From Granulibacter bethesdensis (GTDB lineage Bacteria > Pseudomonadota > Alphaproteobacteria > Acetobacterales > Acetobacteraceae), in NCBI RefSeq assembly GCF_001889545.1, contig NZ_CP018194.1:2367501-2431500 (forward strand): DNA of 64,000 nucleotides. Direction: 5' to 3'. Position 1 is the stretch's first letter. Every line of letters starts with the position of its first letter. A program made the translations under genes and the position numbers. The notes beneath the pieces were generated by a model that was given only the letters and a program-made list of their open reading frames with translations, was not told the DNA's origin and ran no database searches. This document shows positions 16,855 through 25,618 of the stretch, piece by piece.

Positions 16855-17747
16855 CACTGATGCTCCCAGAAATAGACGGTCGCTGGTTCCGGCTCCCACA
16901 CGCGGGCCTGCCTGATGCCCGGCAGCCCTGCAAGAGCGCGATACTCTGATCCGAATGCGACATACTGATCGGTTTCCGCCATCACGGCTGGCTTGCAGGC
17001 CACCGGATCGCGCAGAACTGCAAAGCCGTTCTCGGTGCCAACGACAAAAGTGAAGAACCCGTCAAGATCATTCAAAGATGACTTCAGCGCATCCCCGAGC
17101 GACAGGCCCTGCCGCATGCGCAGGCTGAGATAACCCGCTGCCACTTCCGAGTCATTCTCGGTTGTGATGCGAATGCCTTCGCGCTTCAGCATACGACGCA
17201 GACCAGCATGGTTCGACAGGGAACCATTATGCACCAGGCACTGATCCATCCCGGTCGAAAACGGATGCGCACCACAGGTTGTGACTGCGGACTCCGTCGC
17301 CATGCGGGTATGACCCACCGCATGGGTGCCGGTCATGTCGCCGATGCCGAAACGCTGCGCGACATTGCGGGGCAGACCAACTTCCTTATACAGCTCGATC
17401 CGGTGCCCCTGTGCGAACACATCCACACCGGGAACGTCATGCAGCCAGATGGCTGCTTCATCGGCGCGGGACGCTGGGATGACGAACACCGCATGCGTGT
17501 CATGTCGGTTCACACCGACCTTCACTTTCAGCGCATCCTGCATCTGCGCGGCCAGCGCCGCGAAATCATATCCATCCTCGGCCCGGAGAGAGAATTTCAC
17601 CGTCTCCGCACTGCCGCCACCATAAATCGCGATCCCGGCACTGTCCGGCCCGCGATCAGTCATGGTGCCCAGCATATCGGCTGTCATCCGCCCGAGAAGC
17701 GGTTGAAGCCCCTTATCCTTTAAAAAAAGCCCGACAATGCCACACAT
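16854..17747 (-). CDS. mgsA: Class II glutamine amidotransferase-like subunit (GlxB/MgsA type)
   Basis: A 297-residue N-terminal-nucleophile amidotransferase. Translation from the ATG at 17747 gives MCGIVGLFLKDKG, so Cys2 would be the catalytic nucleophile after Met removal, which fixes the start over a codon at 17759. GHTRMATES and CLVHNGSLSNHAGLR are the conserved glutamine-site segments. It is the first gene of the four-gene operon. A TTGACA (minus strand, 17809-17804) lies upstream in an AT-rich spacer and may be its -35 box, but no convincing -10 follows. Confidence 0.87.
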   Translation of the reverse strand: MCGIVGLFLKDKGLQPLLGRMTADMLGTMTDRGPDSAGIAIYGGGSAETVKFSLRAEDGYDFAALAAQMQDALKVKVGVNRHDTHAVFVIPASRADEAAIWLHDVPGVDVFAQGHRIELYKEVGLPRNVAQRFGIGDMTGTHAVGHTRMATESAVTTCGAHPFSTGMDQCLVHNGSLSNHAGLRRMLKREGIRITTENDSEVAAGYLSLRMRQGLSLGDALKSSLNDLDGFFTFVVGTENGFAVLRDPVACKPAVMAETDQYVAFGSEYRALAGLPGIRQARVWEPEPATVYFWEHQ

Positions 17748-17863
17748 CTTTCCATCCACCCGGCCTTCATCCTGTCAAGAATGAAACAACATAGCAGACA
17801 GAATGTCAACTCATATGAAAATAAATATCATCAGAAGAAACATTTGCTCAGTTTGGTGAGGGC

Positions 17864-18712
17864 TTAATGCGTAATCACCTCATCGGGCAGCAGCCCCCAC
17901 ATCGTGGAACGGCGCAGATAGCCGCGATAGGATTTCACCTGCACCTGACACCACTCCGATTTGGCTTCACAGTCCTGTATCCGCCCCACCACGCCGGGCT
18001 TCAGAATGGCAACGGCTGAGGATTCATCATCGGCCCGGCGGCGCAGTGTCACCGGGTTCTGTCCGAGGGTGAGGAACGTGCGGCGGCCAGTCAGTGTCGC
18101 CTGATGCACCCAGCCCTTGACGCCTTCCTGATCCTGCACCAGACGCCAGACCTGAAATTCACGCACGATCTCAACCGGCAGTTCGCGGCGTTTATAAACC
18201 CACTCGATCGGATAACGCGTATCCGGTCCCACGCGCATATTGACCTCATCGGCCCGCAACGCAGCAAAGCGCGGAATCGGCAGACCAGTGGCCGATCCCT
18301 TGTGCGGATCAGGCGGCGTTGGTTTGGGTTTGGCGTTCTTGTCCTCCGCCGCCGGGGCCGCAGCCGTTGCGGCAGCAGCGCCCGCTGTCGCAGCTCCGGC
18401 CGCAGCAGCAGCGGCGGTTTTGGGGACATGTTTGCCGGTCGCATGGGCATTGGCAGAAGGTGAAGCTTTGACCTTATCCCCTGACGCCCCATGATGCGGA
18501 GGAGACACCACCGGCGTTTTGTGGGTCGTCGCCTTGTGATGATGGCTTGGGGGGGTATGCTTCACTGCCGGACTGCCCTGCGCATAGGCTGCGTCCCCAA
18601 CACCCAGCACAGAACCGGCGTAGAATGCCGCCAACAGGACATCCCGGGCAGACCGCTTCAGAACGGGGAGATCAAAACTCATCAAACGGCTATGCATGCA
18701 GTCTCCGCTCAT
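17864..18712 (-). CDS. Secreted SH3-domain protein with Ala/Pro/His-rich linker
   Basis: A 282-residue exported protein. An N-terminal signal-like helix (RDVLLAAFYAGSVLGVGDAAYAQG) is followed by a low-complexity linker rich in His, Lys, Pro and Ala (about 50-140). A conserved C-terminal part (about 148-282) reads MRVGPDTRYPIEWVYKRRELPVEIVREFQVWRLV in pieces, the bacterial SH3 type found in cell-wall-associated periplasmic proteins (COG3807). The first ATG overlaps the DsrE gene stop as ATGA; an ATG at 18697 is an alternative. The two-tandem SH3 organisation suggests peptidoglycan or protein binding, but the ligand is unknown. Confidence 0.82.
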   Translation of the reverse strand: MSGDCMHSRLMSFDLPVLKRSARDVLLAAFYAGSVLGVGDAAYAQGSPAVKHTPPSHHHKATTHKTPVVSPPHHGASGDKVKASPSANAHATGKHVPKTAAAAAAGAATAGAAAATAAAPAAEDKNAKPKPTPPDPHKGSATGLPIPRFAALRADEVNMRVGPDTRYPIEWVYKRRELPVEIVREFQVWRLVQDQEGVKGWVHQATLTGRRTFLTLGQNPVTLRRRADDESSAVAILKPGVVGRIQDCEAKSEWCQVQVKSYRGYLRRSTMWGLLPDEVITH

Positions 18713-19107
18713 ATCGACACGATCTGGCAGCCCCGGCTGGCCTCCAGAAATCCGGCAATTCCACCAATCCGCACGCCGGGCAACACATCCTCCGGCATGA
18801 GATCAGCCATTTTCAGCCCCGCTTCGCACAGGATCATCGGGATGTTGAATAATGACAGCGCGTCCCGCAACTCCTCCAGCCCGGCCACGCCTTTCGCACA
18901 GGTATTCTCATCGCGGCCCGCACCTTCAAGCGCGCTCCAGTCCCGCATCAGGGCAGGGCAGGCAGCCGCGCTGGCAAAGACCACCACCTTCCGTCCCAGC
19001 GCCGCCGCACCCGCGGCAAGGCTCAACCCGAAATGAACCCGTGCGTAATCGCCGGAGAGCAGGATCAGCCCAAACCCCTGAGTCTGCTGCGTTTCATCCA
19101 CGGCCAT
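18709..19107 (-). CDS. DsrE/DsrF-like family protein
   Basis: A 132-residue DsrE/F/Peroxide-like fold protein, a group that includes sulfur-carrier and sulfur-transfer proteins. Family features include GFGLILLSGDYARVHFGLSLAAGAAALGRKVVVFAS at the start and LFNIPMILCEAGLKMADL toward the end, with a conserved-looking cysteine in ILCEAG. It overlaps moeB upstream by 14 bases and the SH3 gene downstream by four, so it belongs to one transcript. Next to a MoeB/ThiF-type activator a sulfur-handling role is plausible but unproven. A GTG at 19140 is a possible earlier start. Confidence 0.78.
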   Translation of the reverse strand: MAVDETQQTQGFGLILLSGDYARVHFGLSLAAGAAALGRKVVVFASAAACPALMRDWSALEGAGRDENTCAKGVAGLEELRDALSLFNIPMILCEAGLKMADLMPEDVLPGVRIGGIAGFLEASRGCQIVSI

Positions 19108-19873
19108 GCAGCCCCCCGCAGGACGGGCAATGGGGATCACGCGGCAGGCGTATTGTGCGGAAACGACCGGCCAGAGCCTCCCAGATCAACAGCCGTCCTG
19201 ACAGGCTCTCGCCCATGCCGCAGAGTTCCTTGATCACCTCCGTCGCCTGCAAACTGCCGAGAACACCGGTGACGGCGCCGAGAATCCCGGCCTCCGCACA
19301 GCTCGGCACTGCTCCACGCGGCGGAATCTCCGGCGTCAGACAGCGATAGCACGGCCCTTCCGGATCGAGATGCGGGCGAAACGTGGAAAGCTGCCCCTCG
19401 AAACGCAGTACTGCGGCAGAAACAAGAGTACGCCGCGCCTGCAAAGCCGCATCCGCCACGATAAAACGGGTCTGGAAATTGTCGCTGCCATCACAGACCA
19501 GATCATAGGCACCGATCAGCGAGGCCGCGTTCGATTCGTCGAGACGAGCGACATGCGTTTCAATCCGGACCTCCGGGTTGATCGCCTCCGTCGCCTGACG
19601 GGCCGAATCGACTTTCAGCATGCCGATCCGATCGGTACTGTGCGCAATCTGGCGTTGCAGGTTGGACAATTCGACCCGGTCATCGTCGATGATCCCAATC
19701 GTACCAACCCCCGCCGCCGCCAGATACAGCAGCAGGGGTGATCCCAGCCCGCCAGCCCCGACAACCAGCACGCGGGCCGCTTTCAGGCGCGCCTGCCCTG
19801 TCGCCCCCATTTCGGGCAACAGGATGTGCCGCGAATAGCGATGGATTTCCGGTTCAGTCAGATCAATCGTCAT
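19094..19873 (-). CDS. moeB: MoeB/ThiF-family sulfur-carrier adenylyltransferase
   Basis: E1-like enzyme of 259 residues that adenylates the C-terminus of a sulfur-carrier protein such as MoaD or ThiS. The opening [15 protein letters not shown] is diagnostic. ATP-site [34 protein letters not shown] and [11 protein letters not shown] follow, with zinc cysteine pairs CYRC and CPSC and the catalytic-region cysteine in AVPSCAEAG. There is no C-terminal rhodanese domain. ATG at 19873 lies 40 bp from the divergent queC start. MoeB versus ThiF cannot be decided without the partner; the modABC genes elsewhere in the window fit molybdenum cofactor use. Confidence 0.87.
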   Translation of the reverse strand: MTIDLTEPEIHRYSRHILLPEMGATGQARLKAARVLVVGAGGLGSPLLLYLAAAGVGTIGIIDDDRVELSNLQRQIAHSTDRIGMLKVDSARQATEAINPEVRIETHVARLDESNAASLIGAYDLVCDGSDNFQTRFIVADAALQARRTLVSAAVLRFEGQLSTFRPHLDPEGPCYRCLTPEIPPRGAVPSCAEAGILGAVTGVLGSLQATEVIKELCGMGESLSGRLLIWEALAGRFRTIRLPRDPHCPSCGGLHGRG

Positions 19874-19913
19874 AATGCTTATCATAGGCACTGCAATCGG
19901 GCAGAGGGAGAGT

Positions 19914-20672
19914 ATGACCGAGACAAAACCGATTCCCGGCCTCGCCCTGCCCCGCAACGACCATGCGCTGGTGCTGTTTTCCGGCGGGCAGGATTCCACC
20001 ACCTGCCTCGCCTGGGCGCTGGAGCGCTTCGCCCATGTGGAGACGATCGGCTTCACCTACGGCCAGCGACACAGCGTCGAAATGGAATGCCGGGGCCAGG
20101 TGCGGAAGGCACTCGCGCAAATGAGCGGCCTTTCCGGCGCTGAATGGGGCAGCCGTCTGGGTGAGGATCATGTGCTGGATCTGGGCAATGCCCTGCACCA
20201 TGTCGGGCAGAGCGCCCTAACCGGACGTTCACCGATCGAGATTGGTCAGGGCGGCTTGCCAACCAGCTTTGTGCCGGGCCGCAACCTGATTTTCCTGACC
20301 TATGCCGCCGCTCTGGGCTGGCGGCGCGGGCTGCGCCGGATTGTCGGGGGCATGTGCGAAACGGATTACTCCGGTTACCCCGATTGCCGCGACGATACGA
20401 TCAAGGCCATGCAACTGGCGCTGAATACCGGCATGGAGGCGCATTTCGTGCTGGAAACACCGCTGATGTGGCTGACCAAGGCCGAGACATGGTCGCTGGC
20501 CCACTCACTGGGCGGACCAACCCTTGTCGCCCTGATCGAGGAAGAAACCCATACCTGCTATCTGGGGGATCGCAGCCAGCGCCATCCATGGGGTTATGGG
20601 TGCGGGGAATGCCCGGCCTGCGCGCTGAGAGCGGAAGGCTGGCGCGAATGGCAGGCGGCTTCTTCTGCCTGA
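19914..20672 (+). CDS. queC: 7-cyano-7-deazaguanine synthase QueC
   Basis: ATP-dependent enzyme converting 7-carboxy-7-deazaguanine to preQ0 in queuosine biosynthesis. The 252 residues show the PP-loop [33 protein letters not shown] and [17 protein letters not shown], with the zinc-binding C-terminal cysteines in HTCYLG and [10 protein letters not shown] at 19914 has GAGGGAGAG just upstream. Its 3' end overlaps the convergent ampG gene by 79 bases. No other queuosine gene is adjacent. Confidence 0.95.
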   Translation: MTETKPIPGLALPRNDHALVLFSGGQDSTTCLAWALERFAHVETIGFTYGQRHSVEMECRGQVRKALAQMSGLSGAEWGSRLGEDHVLDLGNALHHVGQSALTGRSPIEIGQGGLPTSFVPGRNLIFLTYAAALGWRRGLRRIVGGMCETDYSGYPDCRDDTIKAMQLALNTGMEAHFVLETPLMWLTKAETWSLAHSLGGPTLVALIEEETHTCYLGDRSQRHPWGYGCGECPACALRAEGWREWQAASSA

Positions 20673-21964
20673 TCCTCCGCATCCGGCCGGGTTGCAAGCC
20701 AGATCATGATGGCCATCGCCGGCAAGGCCGACAGCGTGCAGGCGGCATAAAAACCATGCCAGCCTAACCAAACCGCCAGAAATCCGGACGCACCCGCCAC
20801 CGTATTCAACGGCAGGGCGGACAGCGAAGACAGCAGGGCATATTGCGTCGCGCTATGCCGGGGTGTGCACAGGCCGGACAGGTAGGACAGGAAAGAAGCG
20901 CTGGCCAGACCACCGACAAAGGCCTCCACCGCCACTGTGCCGACCAACGCCATCCGGCTGCCCTGCGCATAGCCAAGCGCCAGATAGATCAGGATCGCCA
21001 GGGTCTGGATACATCCGGTCAGAACCAGGGCCCGCATGGTGCCCAGACGCTGCTGAAGCCAGCCTCCCGCCGCCACGCCCGCCAGACCGGCGAACAGGGA
21101 TGGCGTATTGGCAAGAGCCACATCCGCCTTCTGATATCCCATGGCCCGGTAATAAGGAGGCAACATCTTTCCTGCCAGCGCCTCCCCCAGATGGAACAGC
21201 GTCACGAAGCATAGCGCCGCGATGCTGTATGGCTTGCGCAACATGTCCACCAGCGGCGCTTTCATGGCATGCAGACGCCGCTGCCAGCCTGTCTCAAGCG
21301 TCACGGTCTCAGGGATAGGCGGGATCGCCGGTTCCGTCGCCAGCAGCGTCACCACCATGCCAAGCGCACTCAGCGCACCCACGGCAAGCAGGGCCACATG
21401 CCAGCCTGCCAGACTGGCCAGCCCGATCACCCCGGCATTGCCGATCAGCAGCGCCATGCGATAACCCCAGACATAGCCTGCCAAAGCAGGGCCTTGCCCG
21501 CGACGGCCAAAAGTCTCAATCCGCCATGCATCAATGACAATGTCCTGACTGGCAGAAAAAAACGCCATGGAGGCAGCCAGACCGATGGTGAGGAAAGGCG
21601 TCGCATGGGGATCGGTCATGGCCATGGCGAGGATGCTGGCTGTCAGCACCGCCTGCACAAACAGCAGCCATCCACGCCGACGTCCCAGACGTCGCAACGG
21701 GCCAGGCGGGCGGACATAATCCGCAACCGGCGACCAGAGAAATTTGAGCGAATAGGCCAAGGTGATCAGGGAAGACAGACCAATTGCCTGCAAGGACAGG
21801 CCGCTATCGCTCATCCACTGGCCCAGCGTGAAGTGGCACAGCGGGAAGGGCAGACCACTTGCAAGTCCGTACAGACCAATCAACCAGAGGCGACGATCTG
21901 TCAGGGAAATCATGGCAGCACCCGGCGCGGCTGCCGCATCAGCAGGGGTTGGCAATCCGGTCAT
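20594..21964 (-). CDS. ampG: AmpG-type muropeptide MFS permease
   Basis: A 456-residue inner-membrane transporter of the AmpG branch of the major facilitator superfamily, importing anhydromuropeptides released during wall turnover. It starts with [28 protein letters not shown], and [16 protein letters not shown] is the family's highly conserved segment. About twelve membrane helices are apparent. The last 79 bases are antisense to queC. The start at 21964 avoids an upstream extension into non-family sequence. Confidence 0.9.
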   Translation of the reverse strand: MTGLPTPADAAAAPGAAMISLTDRRLWLIGLYGLASGLPFPLCHFTLGQWMSDSGLSLQAIGLSSLITLAYSLKFLWSPVADYVRPPGPLRRLGRRRGWLLFVQAVLTASILAMAMTDPHATPFLTIGLAASMAFFSASQDIVIDAWRIETFGRRGQGPALAGYVWGYRMALLIGNAGVIGLASLAGWHVALLAVGALSALGMVVTLLATEPAIPPIPETVTLETGWQRRLHAMKAPLVDMLRKPYSIAALCFVTLFHLGEALAGKMLPPYYRAMGYQKADVALANTPSLFAGLAGVAAGGWLQQRLGTMRALVLTGCIQTLAILIYLALGYAQGSRMALVGTVAVEAFVGGLASASFLSYLSGLCTPRHSATQYALLSSLSALPLNTVAGASGFLAVWLGWHGFYAACTLSALPAMAIMIWLATRPDAEDQAEEAACHSRQPSALSAQAGHSPHP

Positions 21965-22042
21965 CCATGCGTCATGCCCTGCCTGGAAGAACACGGCAAG
22001 ACGCAGCCTCATCCTCCACCAGTCCGAACGCTGTACAGCAAA

Positions 22043-22075
22043 ACGCCGGCCCCGGTACAAGACCGGACCCGGCGT
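22043..22075 (-). terminator. Intrinsic terminator after the acid-shock-like gene
   Basis: On the minus strand a stem ACGCCGG/CCGGCGT (22043-22049 with 22069-22075), extended by an inner CCGG pair, is followed by TTTTG. It lies 22 bp after the stop of the small secreted gene and before ampG. Confidence 0.75.
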
Positions 22076-22097
22076 CGCCTGTCAGCAGAAGCGCGAA

Positions 22098-22346
22098 TTA
22101 CTGCGCGGCAGCCGGAGCAGCGGCGTCAGAAGACTTCGCGGCCTTGCTGTGATGACCAGCGTGCTTGGCATGGTGCTTCTTGCCGTGGGCCTTCGCCGGA
22201 GCGGCTTCGGTGGTGGCCGGAGCAGCAGCAGCAGGAGCCGCCGCAGCCGGAGCAGCGGTTTCGGCGGACTGAGCGAAAGCGGGGGCGGCAAAAGCGAAAC
22301 CAGCCAGCAGGGTGGCGGTCAGGATCGCATGGCGCTGAATGGTCAT
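22098..22346 (-). CDS. Small secreted Ala/Lys/His-rich peptide, acid-shock-like
   Basis: An 82-residue exported protein. MTIQRHAILTATLLAGFAFAAPAFAQ is a standard signal peptide with an AFA cleavage site. The mature part begins with Ala/Pro/Glu-rich sequence and continues with KAHGKKHHAKHAGHHSKAAK, so it is basic and histidine-rich. This composition is like enterobacterial acid-shock protein Asr, though such low-complexity similarity proves nothing on function. It is monocistronic, with a long 5' region and its own terminator. Buffering or chaperoning in acid surroundings is a reasonable idea for an acetic acid bacterium. Confidence 0.75.
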   Translation of the reverse strand: MTIQRHAILTATLLAGFAFAAPAFAQSAETAAPAAAAPAAAAPATTEAAPAKAHGKKHHAKHAGHHSKAAKSSDAAAPAAAQ

Positions 22347-22659
22347 GTCTGTCTCCATCGAAAACTGGAAAGAACGAAACATGCGGTACACCCGGTGGGA
22401 GCATATGAAGCCGACGCGTCCCTCACCGAGACTGACCGTCCGCACCGCACAGCATCTAGCTTAAGCACACAAGCTTTGTTCCGACTATGGGATGAAGCTT
22501 AACAGGAAGATGAAATTATGGTTAGAAACGCCTGCAAAAACAGCACAAAAACAAATTTCTGTTACATTCTTGTATTACTGTCATAACAAAACACCCGCCT
22601 TGGTTAAGGCGGGTGTTCTTGGCCAAATGATGACATATTGGACAGGTGGCGCAGCCTGA
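22347..22659. other. Spacer between the acid-shock-like gene and typA
   Basis: This 313-bp stretch holds no supported gene. It contains the typA terminator at 22588-22617 and an AT-rich half (about 22490-22590) that probably carries the promoter and 5' leader of the minus-strand acid-shock-like gene. AAGCTT occurs twice (22471 and 22496 regions), but I could not define -35/-10 boxes with confidence. Confidence 0.5.
22588..22617 (-). terminator. Intrinsic terminator of typA
   Basis: AACACCCGCCTT (22590-22601) and AAGGCGGGTGTT (22606-22617) form a perfect 12-bp stem with a 4-base loop. On the minus strand TTTTGTTATG follows. It lies about 40 bp after the typA stop at 22660. Confidence 0.88.
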
Positions 22660-24477
22660 TCAGGCCGCATCACCCGAGCGCTGGGCTTTTTTGCGCTCAT
22701 TCGGATCAAGATGGCGCTTGCGCAGACGCACAGCACTCGGCGTCACCTCGACCAGTTCATCATCCTCAATATAGGCGATGGCCTGTTCCAGGCTCATCTT
22801 GCGCGGCGGAACCAGCAGCAGGGCCTCGTCCTTGCCGGCAGCACGGATGTTGGTCAGCTTCTTTTCCTTGATCGGATTCACATCCAGATCGTTCTCACGG
22901 GAATGCTCGCCGATGATCATGCCGACATAGACTTTCTCGCCGGGATCGACGAACAGCACGCCACGATCCTGCAGCGCGAACAGCGCATACTGCACGGCTT
23001 CACCATCGGAATTGGAAATCAGCGAGCCATTGCGGCGCCCTTCCAGCGTGCCCTTGTAGGGGCCATAGCCGGAGAACAACCGGTTCATGATCCCGGTGCC
23101 ACGCGTATCGGTCAGGAATTCCCCGTGATAGCCGATCAGGCCACGGCTGGGGATCAGGAAGGTCAGACGCACCTTTCCGCCGCCGGAGGGACGCATCTCA
23201 CGCAGTTCGCCCTTGCGGCGGGACATTTTCTCGACCACGACGCCGGAGTAAGGCTCGTCCACATCGACCAGCACTTCCTCCATCGGCTCCTCACGACCAT
23301 TCTCGGTCTCCCGGAACAGCACACGGGGGCGGCCGATCGCCAGTTCAAAGCCTTCGCGACGCATGGTCTCGATCAGCACGCCGAGCTGAAGTTCACCACG
23401 GCCCGCAACCTCGAACGCATCGCTTTCAGCGCTTTCGGAGATGCGAATCGCGATATTGCCTTCAGCCTCGCGCATCAGACGGTCACGAATCTGGCGGGAG
23501 GTCACCTTCTTGCCCTCACGGCCCGCCAGAGGACCATCATTGACGCGGAAGGTCATCGCCAGGGTCGGCGGATCAACCGGGATCGCCACCAGCGGCGCTT
23601 CCAGTTCCGGCGCACCGATGGTTTCCGGCACCGTCGTGTCGGACAGACCGGCAATGGCGATGATGTCGCCTGCCTCGGCTTCGTCCACCGGCACACGATC
23701 CAGGCCACGGAAGCTCATCAGCTTCGTCAGGCGACCGGTTTCCACCACCGAGCCATCAGCACGGAGCGCCTTGACCGGCATGTTCAGCTTCGCGCGGCCC
23801 TGCTCGACACGACCGGTCAGGATACGACCCAGGAAGTTGTCGTATTCCAGAATTGACGCGACCATGGCGAAGGGCGCTTCCTTGTCCAGCTGCGGCGCGG
23901 CCACATGACGCAGGATCAGGTCGAACATCGGATTCAGGTTTTCGCGCGCGCCTTCCAGAGACTCGTCAGCCCAGCCCTGACGGCCCGACGCATACAGAAC
24001 CGGGAAATCGAGCTGCTTTTCATCCGCGTCGAGAGAGGCGAACAGGTCGAACACCTCGTTCAGCACTTCATCCGGGCGGGCGTCGCCGCGATCGACCTTG
24101 TTCACCACGACGATGGGACGCAGGCCGCGGGCCAGCGCCTTGCCGACCACGAATTTGGTCTGGGGCAGCACGCTTTCCGCGGCATCGACCAGCACCAGCG
24201 CACCATCCACCATGTTCAGGATACGCTCGACCTCACCGCCGAAATCGGCGTGGCCCGGGGTGTCGACAATGTTGATGCGGACATCGTTCCACATCACGCT
24301 GGTGCATTTGGCGAGGATGGTAATCCCCCGCTCCCGCTCCAGGTCATTGCTGTCCATGGCGCGTTCAGCGACCTGCTGGTTCTCACGGAAGGCGCCGGAC
24401 TGCTTCAACAGCTGATCGACGAGGGTGGTCTTGCCATGGTCGACGTGCGCGATAATGGCGATATTACGGATGTCCAT
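22660..24477 (-). CDS. typA: Ribosome-associated GTPase TypA/BipA
   Basis: A 605-residue translational GTPase of the EF-G group that acts on ribosome assembly and stress adaptation. G1 is AHVDHGKTTLVDQLL, G3 DTPGHADFGGEVERI and G4 NKVDRGDARPDEV. The C-terminal region contains RGLIGYHGEFLTDTRGTGIMNRLF and the BipA-specific end with EDDELVEVTPSAVRLRKRHLD. Length and start are standard. It is transcribed alone and ends in a strong terminator. Confidence 0.97.
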   Translation of the reverse strand: MDIRNIAIIAHVDHGKTTLVDQLLKQSGAFRENQQVAERAMDSNDLERERGITILAKCTSVMWNDVRINIVDTPGHADFGGEVERILNMVDGALVLVDAAESVLPQTKFVVGKALARGLRPIVVVNKVDRGDARPDEVLNEVFDLFASLDADEKQLDFPVLYASGRQGWADESLEGARENLNPMFDLILRHVAAPQLDKEAPFAMVASILEYDNFLGRILTGRVEQGRAKLNMPVKALRADGSVVETGRLTKLMSFRGLDRVPVDEAEAGDIIAIAGLSDTTVPETIGAPELEAPLVAIPVDPPTLAMTFRVNDGPLAGREGKKVTSRQIRDRLMREAEGNIAIRISESAESDAFEVAGRGELQLGVLIETMRREGFELAIGRPRVLFRETENGREEPMEEVLVDVDEPYSGVVVEKMSRRKGELREMRPSGGGKVRLTFLIPSRGLIGYHGEFLTDTRGTGIMNRLFSGYGPYKGTLEGRRNGSLISNSDGEAVQYALFALQDRGVLFVDPGEKVYVGMIIGEHSRENDLDVNPIKEKKLTNIRAAGKDEALLLVPPRKMSLEQAIAYIEDDELVEVTPSAVRLRKRHLDPNERKKAQRSGDAA

Positions 24478-24703
24478 GCATAATCCGAGGCTGAGCGCAG
24501 CCCAGGGAGCCGCGCGGCGGCGAGGCAGAGGGCCATCCCCTTCTGCGTTTCAGCAGAAGAAAAAGACTGGCCGCCCACCAGACCTGTTGCGTTGCGGCGC
24601 ACAGATAAAGGCTTGTCCCGTCCGTTGCGAGACAAAAAGCCGCATAGCTCCCCTTCCCGGCGTTTTTTTCATCCCGCCGGCGCATTCAGGTCACTGCCGC
24701 CAA

Positions 24704-25213
24704 TCACGGATGCTGGGTGGAAAGCACCTGTAATGCGGCATCAACCTGTACCCTTGCACCGGCAAAATCCTTCTGGGCCAGTGCTGTCAGGGCTGAGTTG
24801 ATCGTCTGGATCACCGGAGACTGATCGACCGGATGCGTATCAGTCGCCAGGACGGAACGATCGAGCAAACGGGTCTGGGCACGCTCCATCGATTCCTGCG
24901 CCAATCCGCTCTGCTTCTGTTGCAGCGCCTTCAGCGCCACCCGCAGGAGAGCAACAGGCCCGTTCGCATCCTCCGGCACCGGCAGGCTGGGAGCAATGGT
25001 CGAGCGGGTATCGGCCGGATCAATATTGCTGGCCTTGTCGGAGCGCGGCAGTGAACTGCCGGTGCCGATCACGTTCCCCGGACGGGCACCATCAGATGTG
25101 CTGCTATCCGCATGCGCACACTGAACCGATCCCAGCAGTAGCATGGCGGCCACCAGCGCCGCCACACCGGCAGAGCGGTTATGAGACAGTCGATCATGGT
25201 TATGTTCGTGCAT
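24704..25213 (-). CDS. Small exported protein of unknown function
   Basis: A 169-residue protein with a signal peptide, VAALVAAMLLLGSVQCAHADS, and a mature part rich in Ala, Gln, Ser and Asp. The C-terminal half (VALLRVALKALQQKQSGLAQESMERAQTRLL and ALTALAQKDFAGARVQVDAAL) looks like two helical hairpins. I recognise no named domain; similar exported helical proteins are common in acetic acid bacteria. The start could instead be the ATG at 25228. It lies upstream of typA with a 226-bp spacer in which I see no further gene. Confidence 0.7.
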   Translation of the reverse strand: MHEHNHDRLSHNRSAGVAALVAAMLLLGSVQCAHADSSTSDGARPGNVIGTGSSLPRSDKASNIDPADTRSTIAPSLPVPEDANGPVALLRVALKALQQKQSGLAQESMERAQTRLLDRSVLATDTHPVDQSPVIQTINSALTALAQKDFAGARVQVDAALQVLSTQHP

Positions 25214-25368
25214 GGCCTCGTTCCCCATTAAATCTGCGGCCCCCTCTGACGGGCCGCCCCAGGTCACAATCCAGAGACGTATTCAGTTTGCCAACACGAT
25301 TATAGCGCAACCATGTCCGGATTCTGAACGTTTCGTATGGTGTATGGGTTTATAAATAGGGGGTAACG

Positions 25369-25542
25369 ATGCTCAAGCTGGCGCTGTTTTTCCTTGTGGT
25401 TTCGCTGATTGCGGGCCTGTTCGGATTTACCGGGATCTCGGCGGCCTCCGCCGGAATCGCCAAAATCCTGTTCGTTATCTTCCTGATTGTGTTCGTGGTG
25501 CTGCTGGTCATGGCATTGGCGGCCGGAAAAGCCATTCTATAG
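25369..25542 (+). CDS. DUF1328/UPF0391-family small membrane protein
   Basis: A 57-residue protein starting [19 protein letters not shown] and ending [12 protein letters not shown]. Two hydrophobic helices are separated by the [17 protein letters not shown] segment, which is the signature of the DUF1328 (YtjA-like) family. AGGGGG at 25358-25363 is an excellent ribosome site with spacing fit for ATG at 25369. Family members are often stress-induced, but their role is unknown. A clear intrinsic terminator follows, so it is a single-gene unit. Confidence 0.88.
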   Translation: MLKLALFFLVVSLIAGLFGFTGISAASAGIAKILFVIFLIVFVVLLVMALAAGKAIL

Positions 25543-25570
25543 CGGTCATTTCACACTCAGGCGAAACAAC

Positions 25571-25604
25571 GGCTCTCTGTCCCAACCGACAGGGAGCCTT
25601 TTTT
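25571..25604 (+). terminator. Intrinsic terminator after the DUF1328 gene
   Basis: GGCTCTCTGTC (25571-25581) and GACAGGGAGCC (25588-25598) form an 11-bp stem with one G-T type mismatch, followed by a T6 run. It also separates this gene from the convergent modC. Confidence 0.88.
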
Positions 25605-25618
25605 CGTGGCCGCCTCCA

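Noticed and set aside
21269-22408. A 379-codon plus-strand frame across ampG and the acid-shock-like gene
   Set aside because: It is composed of the reverse of two supported genes plus their spacer; the product is Arg/Gln/His-rich mirror sequence.
22711-23856. A 381-codon plus-strand frame
   Set aside because: It is antisense to typA; codon bias and conservation belong to typA.
24405-24703. Possible small genes in the typA upstream spacer
   Set aside because: Candidate frames have no ribosome site and no recognisable product; the region more likely holds the typA promoter and leader.
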